Below, piece by piece: positions 50,701-59,700 of a stretch of 64,000 nucleotides of DNA (positions are counted from its first letter, which is position 1; every line of letters starts with the position of its first letter). Below the pieces are notes generated by a model. That model was not told the origin of the DNA. It ran no database searches and was given only the letters and a program-made list of their open reading frames with translations. A program made the position numbers and the translations under genes. Origin of the DNA: Liopterus haemorrhoidalis (taxonomy: Eukaryota > Arthropoda > Insecta > Coleoptera > Dytiscidae); the NCBI GenBank assembly GCA_963971575.1, contig OZ020615.1, positions 65,233,379 through 65,297,378 on the forward strand, written 5' to 3'.

Positions 50701-53700
50701 ACCAGCCTTCATTAATTAGCATGACATAACATATAAGCGGATTACAATTCTCATAATTATTTGATAAGGAAATAATTATGTAAAATACATTCAAATATAT
50801 GAAACCAAATGATTTTACAAATGATATGACTTATTGTTAATAAGAATTAACATTGAAATATTAAAGTATAATATTGCAATAAATGTTTTACAATTATTAT
50901 ATTGCTAACAATATAAATCAGGGCTTCGAACCGGAACTAAACCGAAAACCGAAAAAAACCGTTATTTTTGTCAAAACGAAAACCGGAGCTGAACCGAAAA
51001 AAAATATCGGTTTATTTCGGTTCAGAAAATGTTTATGGGAGTGAACCAAAATATAAAATACAGTCTGTTCCAAACGGTTAAGCGGACCTAGATTTTGCAA
51101 TCTAGTTACTTTCATCGTTTAAATCGTGCCTTTCGGCCGTTTTGTTTAAGCTTTGTAAATCATACTTACAATAAACATTTTTTGGTTAAGGTTAATATCA
51201 TGTTAAAATGTCATTTTCTTTATATTTTGATTTTTTGTGTCATTCTTAATACAAATTTCCCATTTATTTATTTTTTTGTCATAATATAAAAAAAAAAATA
51301 TATTTAATTTTGTCATATGTCATTCGTTTCCATGGTTTCATTGTTGGAATTTTAAATTTTGACATCCCAACGTGAAAAATGAAATAACCCAAGCAAGGTA
51401 CCTTGTCGTGACAACCTAAAAGAACTAAATTACCATTTAGTTCCGCTTAACCGTTTGGAACAGACTGTACATTTTATTTAAGATTATTTTTTAAACTGAT
51501 AAGTAGAAAAAAAATCGTAATTTTTTTAACTGTTAAGTAAAAAACAATCCAATTCTGTTATGTCGGGAGGGGGGGGGGCAAACCCCCCTCTTGGTATTGG
51601 CAGCGGCCTTGGTATGATTATTACAAAATAAGGAATAAAATGTTCTTCTAAATTATAGTAGAAAATAAATTTTTAATATCTACAAATAAAAGCATTTAAA
51701 AATTTATCACTCGGAACTGAACCGAAAACCGAAAAAAACCGTTATTTTTGCCGGAACGAAAACCGGAAAAGAACTGATATTTTTTTTTTAATTGAACCGG
51801 AACGAAACCGAAACGAAAAAATAACGGTTCGAAGCCCTGATATATACTATGATGACAGTCTGGTCAATGGCGCCGTTAAGATTCTAAATAAATATGGAAA
51901 AATAAGAATACATTTTCAATACATATCTTATAAATTTAATGACGACTTAGATACGAAGCGAATCGCAGGAATAATAATCGCTTCTCTATTTCATATGGAG
52001 AAAATATTACTTGAAAGTGAAAGTATTACATTGCGAAACTATATTTTCCGCAGAAATTATTTTTGCAAAAAAAAAACACTTTTACAACTCATGTGTAAAA
52101 AAAGCAGGGGGTCATTTGTTAAAATAATATCCAATAAACTAAGAGCACAGATACCACAGCTGGGGATATTTCAAAGTCGAAATGTAAATCTAGTATTATA
52201 AATACAATGTTGGAGGAGTTTTAGTATCATTTAATATTTAAACATTCAAAACTCAATATTTATGAAATAGAAGTATTTTAATTTGTAAAAATGTATTTTG
52301 CAGTGGGTTTGAGTGGTGGAAATGTGGTGGCGAGTACAGCGAGCCCAAGCACGGCCCAAGAAGCCCCTGAAGCCGGCAGTGTCAGGAAGTCGTGTTCGAA
52401 GCGCGGTTACACTCCCCAGCCACCGAGCCGCGTCAACACCACCGCCAGGATACAGGCGCTCCGAGCGCAGATGGCCCGGGAGAATGCAGTTCTCGACAAA
52501 CCCATCGATGCCTACCTAATTACCTCCGACGATGAGCACCAGGTATACAACTATATAAATAAAATTAAAATAAAATAATGAAATAATTTCTATCTGTCTG
52601 TCTGCCGGTTACAGAAAGTTTGTAAGCTCTGTACTTTAATATACAGTTACTCACAAAATTGAGTACAAAAGTTTTAGAAATATACCTCTTAGGTAAAAAT
52701 GCCTATAAAACAGATTATTTAAACCAATTATATTTCTAAAATACATTTTAGAGATACAAAACTATTATAAATAGTATAAAATTAACAAATATTTACTAAA
52801 CATTTGTTAAAGAAAACAAAAAATATATACATTTTCAGAGACACAAAATTGAGCGTACAAAAAGTAGTAATACTAATAAAATAATTAGAAAACAATAGTT
52901 AATTTAAATTAATATTTTGTCGCGTCACCTTTTGCTTCTATTATTGCTTGAAGGCGATTTAGCATAGACTGCACTAATTTTCCACAAACTTCTGCCGGTA
53001 TACTATTCCAGAATAAGAAGTTTCGATTCAAAATCATTTTTATTAGAAAATGAATTTGTTTTTATACTAACTTTTAATTCTCTCCATAAATTTTCAATTG
53101 GATTGAGATCAGGCGACTATGGCGGTTTTTTGAGTAATTTTGGTGCATTGTATAACAGCCATTCCTTTACAATAAGCGCAGTATGTTTGGGATCGTCATC
53201 TTGTTGGAAGTAATAAACTGGTCGCATATCTAATTTTTCTGCAGTAGCCGTAAGATTATTTTTCAAGATGTTTAGATATTTCCATTTATCCATGATCCCT
53301 TCTACAAATTTTAAATTACCTGGGCCGTTTGAGCCCATAGCACCCCACAACATAACTGATCCGCCTCCGTGTTTTACTGTCGGAACGGTATTAATTTTTT
53401 TAAATTCTGTATTGGTTTTACACCAAAAAATTTGTTTTCCGTCCGACCCAAAAAAGTTAATTTTCGTCTAGTTAGAAAAAATAACTTTATTCCAGAAGCT
53501 AATTGGCTTTTTTACATACATTTTTGCAAATTCTAAGCGTTTCTTTTTATTGGTTTTTGAAATCAATGGTTTCTTGCGTGTAATTCGACAGTTGTAGTTA
53601 TTTTTCCGGAGTACTGTTTCTACTGAAATTTGTTTATTTAATCTTTGTGACAATTCTGACGTTAACTGGGGTACATTAATTTCAGGATCTTGCTTGATTT

Positions 53701-56700
53701 TTCGCAAAATAAATCTTTCATCCACAATTGATAACAACTTTTTTTTGCCTCTGCCCGTTTTGTTTTTGATAGTACCTCCATATTTAAATTTATTTATTAT
53801 TGTTTGAATTGTGGAATGTTTTTGGTTTACTATATCACCTATTTCACTCATTGTATGATCCCGAGCGTATAATTGAACTATTAGTTTTCATGTAGATTCG
53901 TCAGTCTGTTTACATTTATTTTCCATTATAATAGAAACAAAATCACTGTACTTGAATGTGGCCTTATGCAAACTAAACTACTGAAAAAACCATCTGTTGC
54001 AAGATAAAACCTATGCAATATAATTTCAGGAAAAGACAGGTCTTAAATCAATCGAAATTAACTAGTATGCTCAATTTTGTGTCTCTAAAAAATTATTATT
54101 TTTAGTTTTCCTTAACAAATTTTTAACAAATATTACTATACTTTATACTATTTGTAATAATTTTGGATCTGCAAGGTGTATTTTATAAATAAAAAAAAAT
54201 TGTATTAAAAAAATCTGTTTTATAGTCACGTTTTATTAAAAAGTATCTTTGTCAAATTCTTGTATACTCAATTTTGTGAGTAACTGTATGTTAATTTACA
54301 GCAAAAATGTATTTAATAAAAACAATACTAATTTTTGAAATGATTCCAGAGTGAAATGGTTGCAGCTCACGATAAACGAAGAGAATACATCTCAGGATTC
54401 AGTGGTAGTAATGGAGATGCTATCGTAACATTCGACAGGGCGATCTTGTGGACGGACGGTCGGTACCACCTGCAGGCTGACGATCAGCTCAACTGTGACT
54501 GGCTGCTGATGCGGCACGGTCATCCGGACGTGCCCACGCAGGCCGAGTGGCTCAAGGCCAACCTGCGGAAGGACGGAAGGGTCGGGGCCGACCCCAAGCT
54601 CATCTCCAACACACTCTGGACCAGTTTGAAGTATGAACTGGAGAACAGCTCCATACACCTGGTGGAGGTCAAGAATAATCTCATTGATTTGATCTGGACG
54701 GAGAATAGACCGACCCCAAGTAATAAATTTGCATACGTCTGGGATCTGAAGTATGCTGGTGAGTTTTTAAAACATTTACGGTTAGAAATTGCAACTCTAG
54801 GTTGGTTGATGCCAATGAGGTAGTATAACATAGAGACGAACGAGGACGAGTTGTTATGACGTCAACACCTCTTTAGGCGGGGAAACGGGGGTTGCCCCGA
54901 GGAGTTGTACAGTTTGCATACATCAATGTTTTGCCAATAAGAATTGAAAGTAAAAATATATTTTTTTAATACTGTAAACTGCAAATTTTAATAAAATAAA
55001 TTTAATTGACAGAGGAGTCCGTGTATTCTCGGTGAAACATATTTAAAATAAGATTAATAAATAAAACACTCGGTAAGTTTCACAAATATCAGTTTAATAT
55101 ACTCTATACGTATTTCGGCAGTGACGCCATCAACAAAATTTGAAAATAAATTTCATAAATAATATTAAATTAACCTGAATTTATTAGCATATATTTAGGA
55201 TAATTAGTAAGTTTCTAAATTACATACATTTAAAATACAATATGATCGAAAAAAAAGTTTAGTAGGCCCTGAATTTAAAATGTTAAGTGGACATTTCTGT
55301 TAATATAAAAATAAATGATTCCATGTCTACCTAGACACCTTTTTTTCTCGATCATATTGTATAGCAATGCTTCAGACACTTAATTTAAAACGAGCATATA
55401 TTACATCATTTATTCCATGATAAATTAAAATTTATCTGACAAATTATAAAGATGTACAGTCTGTTCCAAACGGTTAGGCGGAACTAAATGTGAATTTCGT
55501 TCTTTTAGGTTGTCACGAGAAGAGACCTTGCTTGGGTTATTTCATTTTTCACGTTGGAATGTCAAAATTTAAAATTCCAACAATGAATCCATAGAAACGA
55601 ATGACATGTCAAAATTAAATTATTTTTTTTTACAAATTTTAATGACAAAAAAATAAATAAATGAGAAATTTGTATTAAGAATGCACAAAATATCAAAATA
55701 TAAAGAAAATGACATTTTAAAATGATATTAACCTTAACCAAAAAATGTTTATTGTAAGTATGATTTACAAAGCTTAAATGAAACAGCCGAAAAGCACGAT
55801 TTAAACGATGAAAGTAACTAGATTGCAAAATTTAGTTCCGCCTAACCATTTGGAACAGAGTTTATATCTATAATCAATTCTGGGTAAAATACTTTTCTGA
55901 TGTATTCCAAGTACTGAATACAAATACTTTTTGTAATTAAACATTATTTCTTAGTAATTAAAATACTACGTGGTTGAAATACAGTTCGCAACTCTTAAAA
56001 GGTAATTTACGGCAATATTATTAAAAGTTGAAAGAAGATGAAAATGTAAAGTATCATTCACAGCTCATGTTTTAATAGATAGTACGTAATTCATAATGTT
56101 AATGTTAACGCATAAGAATGTTAGTTCTACACAAATCCGTATAAGCATTCATAGCTCCAATTTAGTGGATAAGCGTAAGAAAATATTTAACGCATAATGT
56201 TAAAAGTTTGTATATCTCAAACTTCTGACATTAACATTAACATTAAAACACTGACAACTGTCAAAATGAAGGAATATATTATACTTGAAATTCGAATAAG
56301 ACTTGTGGATGCAGCTTGTGACATAATTATTAGTAAAAATGTTGAAACTAATATTGAAAAATAGATGTGAAGTGAGAATTTTTACATATTTCAGGGTTTC
56401 GCAGGTATACAGTGATACATTTCAAAATAGACGAATACATTATACAGGAAATTATAAAAAGACTTGTGGCTGCAGTTTATGATGTACTAATTAATAAATG
56501 TGTTGAATCTAATAAAAAATTAATGTGAAGTGTGAATTTTCACATATTTTAGTGTTTTTCAGGTATCTAGTACCCAAGTTAAAGCAGCTATATGTGTGGA
56601 ACATTTTTTTTTTTTGGGGTAATCAAGCCCAATTGAACAATATTTTGAAAATAATGTACCGTTTGTTATTCTATGTACAAAGAGTTTTTCCTTAAAATAC

Positions 56701-59700
56701 TACATGAACTTTTAAAATAAAATATGTATTTTTGCAACAATAAAAAAATTAATCTGACAAAAATTCCTTTTGAACTATTTTAGTTTCCATCAATGTACAT
56801 TATTGAGATTTTTTTCAGAATTTTAGACCAACACTTCTGGGAAACAAAGTTATCTTTTTTTAGTGAAATCAAAAAGTTAGGTTAGAGTGAGTAGCTTCAG
56901 AAACATTATAGTTATTTTATTTAATAATTCACTTAATAAATATTATTTTGGTTCTTTTTAGAAGTATATTTAATAAAAAAACAATATATATATTTAATAA
57001 CAAGATATTTTTATTATAAATTGTTTAGTAATTTCTATTGCGAGTAGATGGCAGCAAGATCGATTTATCTATTAAAACATGAGCTATGAATGGTACCAAA
57101 GTTTTGTGACTAGCCACTAACATTATCCATTAACATTATGCACTATGAATTACGTACTATCTATTAAAACATGAGCTGTGAATGATACTTTAAATAGCAA
57201 AATAGAAAAAATAACACAACAAAACAATCATAAACACAATACAGCGCTGGCGTTTTTCTTAGCAATAGCTGAATAAAATAAATGGAAATTAGGCAACTTG
57301 TTATACTCCTTGGGGCAAATCCCCCTTTCGTCTCAGCAGGGTCTTGGCTTCATAACAAACAATGCTAAGGCATAGAGCTTGCTGTTTTTATTCCAGGACT
57401 TCGAACCGTTATTTTTTTCGTTTCGGTTTTCGTTCCGGTTCAATTAAAAAAATATATATCGGTTCAGTTTCGGTTTTCGTTCCGGCAAAAATAACGGTTT
57501 TTTTCGGTTTTCGGTTCAGTTCCGAGTGATAAATTTGTAAATGCTTGTATTTGTATTAGAAATTTATTTTCTACAATAATTTAATAGAACATTTTATTCC
57601 TTATTTCCATTCCATCATACCAAAGCCGCTGCCAGGGAGGGATTCTTCGCGTTCGCCCCCCCTCCCGAAATAATAAAAGCGCATTTTTTTACCTATCAGT
57701 TAAAAAAAAATACGATTTTTTTTTTGCTCATCAGTTTAAAAAATAATCTTAAACAAAATGTATTTTATATTCACTCATAAACATTATCTGAACCGAAATA
57801 AACTGATATTTTTTTTTGGTTCAGTTCCGGTTTTCGCTCCGACAAAAATAACGGTTTTTTTCGGTTCAGTTCCGGTTCGAAGCCCTGGTTTATTCATATG
57901 ACGTCAATGGTTGATGCAGGTAAACCATGGAGTGAAAAGGTGAAGGAGGTGCGTACAGAGCTGACGTCTATGGGGGCGGACGCCATGGTGGTGACGGCCC
58001 TGGACGAGATTGCCTGGCTACTCAACATCCGCGGCAGAGACATTCCCTGCAACCCCTTCGTCAAGAGCTACCTCATACTGACCCACCATGAAATACATAT
58101 GTACGTGGACCCTGACAAGCTGACCGACACTATCAAATTCCACCTGAGAACAGAATTCGGTGTCAGTCCTACTTCTGTAGTGTAAGTATTTTTATTATAT
58201 TTCATTTCAAAATGCCGTGGTCCAAAAAAACACAATCATCCACATATTTTAAAGTACTTTTTATTTCTAGGCTTTCCAAAATATTGGATGATTGAGGACC
58301 TTTATATGGCATGAAAATTTATAAAGTTCCATATGCCATTTTTTCCAGTATACACGAGTATGATGAGATATGGAAGAATCTTCCAACGTTTTCGCAAGTC
58401 TGGAAGTTTGTTTTGCTTCCATCAGCCTGGGTTTATAACCAGGGAGTGTCCCAGGCTATATACTCGTCTGTTCCTGAGGAGAAACGCCTCTCCAAACCCT
58501 CTCCAATAATGTTCCTGAAGGCGCAGAAAAATAAAGTTGAAGTTATGGGGATGGAAAGAGCTGCCATCAGAGATTCAGCGACTTTGGTTGACTTCCTGGC
58601 ATTCCTTGAGAAAGATGTAAGTAAATTAATTTTGAATTAAAGACTGAATCTTTTCTTTCGATATTTTTTCTTCGTTTTCTTGCGACTAAAAATGTCTTCC
58701 AGTTTGTTCGGCCTTTATTTTGCAGATGAAGAGGACCAGCTTAGTGGCTATTTCTTAAGTGTTTGTTCTAGAAGTTCGTCCATCTTTGCAAATATTTACT
58801 TGCTTCTTTCTATTATCTTTGCTATTATTCGTCCTATTATTTTTTATTCTTCTTACATTTCCTTACGTAAGGAGACCATATTTTTCAGTTTAAAATTCGG
58901 GACGGGAGCTCACAGACGGGGGGGGGGGGGGGCGGTGATTATTGAAATATAATTATTTAATTCATTTTTTTTACACAAATTATATACAATAAATAATTAT
59001 AATTTATAATAAATAAAAATTTCCAATCACAGATAATTAACTTATATTATTGAAAGGAACATTAAAATTATTAGACATTAACATTAATATTATTAAAATC
59101 ACTGTATTTTTTCAAATGAATTCATAATTTATTCATTTAATTACTCAGTAGAAAACTTTTTATATTTTTCCGAACTATGGATCTCTTGGGGTCTTTTTTG
59201 CTTTAAAGCATTTTAAACATCCGCACAGTTTTCTTCATAATTTACTTTAATCAGTAATATTGCTTTTAATGTGTCTACATCAAGTTGAGTCTTGTCACTT
59301 GTCCAAAAGCTGTCCATCAAGGAAAATACCTTTTCGGTAGATTTTTTTAGTTTAAGTCTTGTAAAAATAATTTTAGTTGAAATATATTAAAAATAAATAT
59401 TGAAAATAAGTATCTTTTCTAAAATTCGGGACGAAAAAAGAAAAAAACAAATATCGGGACAAATATCGCTTCTGAAAAAATTCGGGACTGTCCCGGCCAC
59501 ATCGGGACGTATGGTCACCTTACCTTACGCGATACATTGCAGGAAAAATATGTGTAAATTTATTTTTCAATGTATAATGGATGTTTTAGTTGATGAAAGG
59601 CGAATATTGGGATGAAGAACGTGTCACCAGGGTGGTGAACGAATTCAGGTACGAGACAGAACTTGGGAAAGGAAATAGTTTTGAAACAATCGCAGCGTAT

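Noticed and set aside
54392..54831. Two minus-strand frames over the aminopeptidase exon
   Set aside because: Antisense shadows of exon 3 with no independent support.
58680..58952. 90-codon plus-strand frame
   Set aside because: Intronic, runs into a hAT end and a G-run, and matches nothing in the aminopeptidase family.
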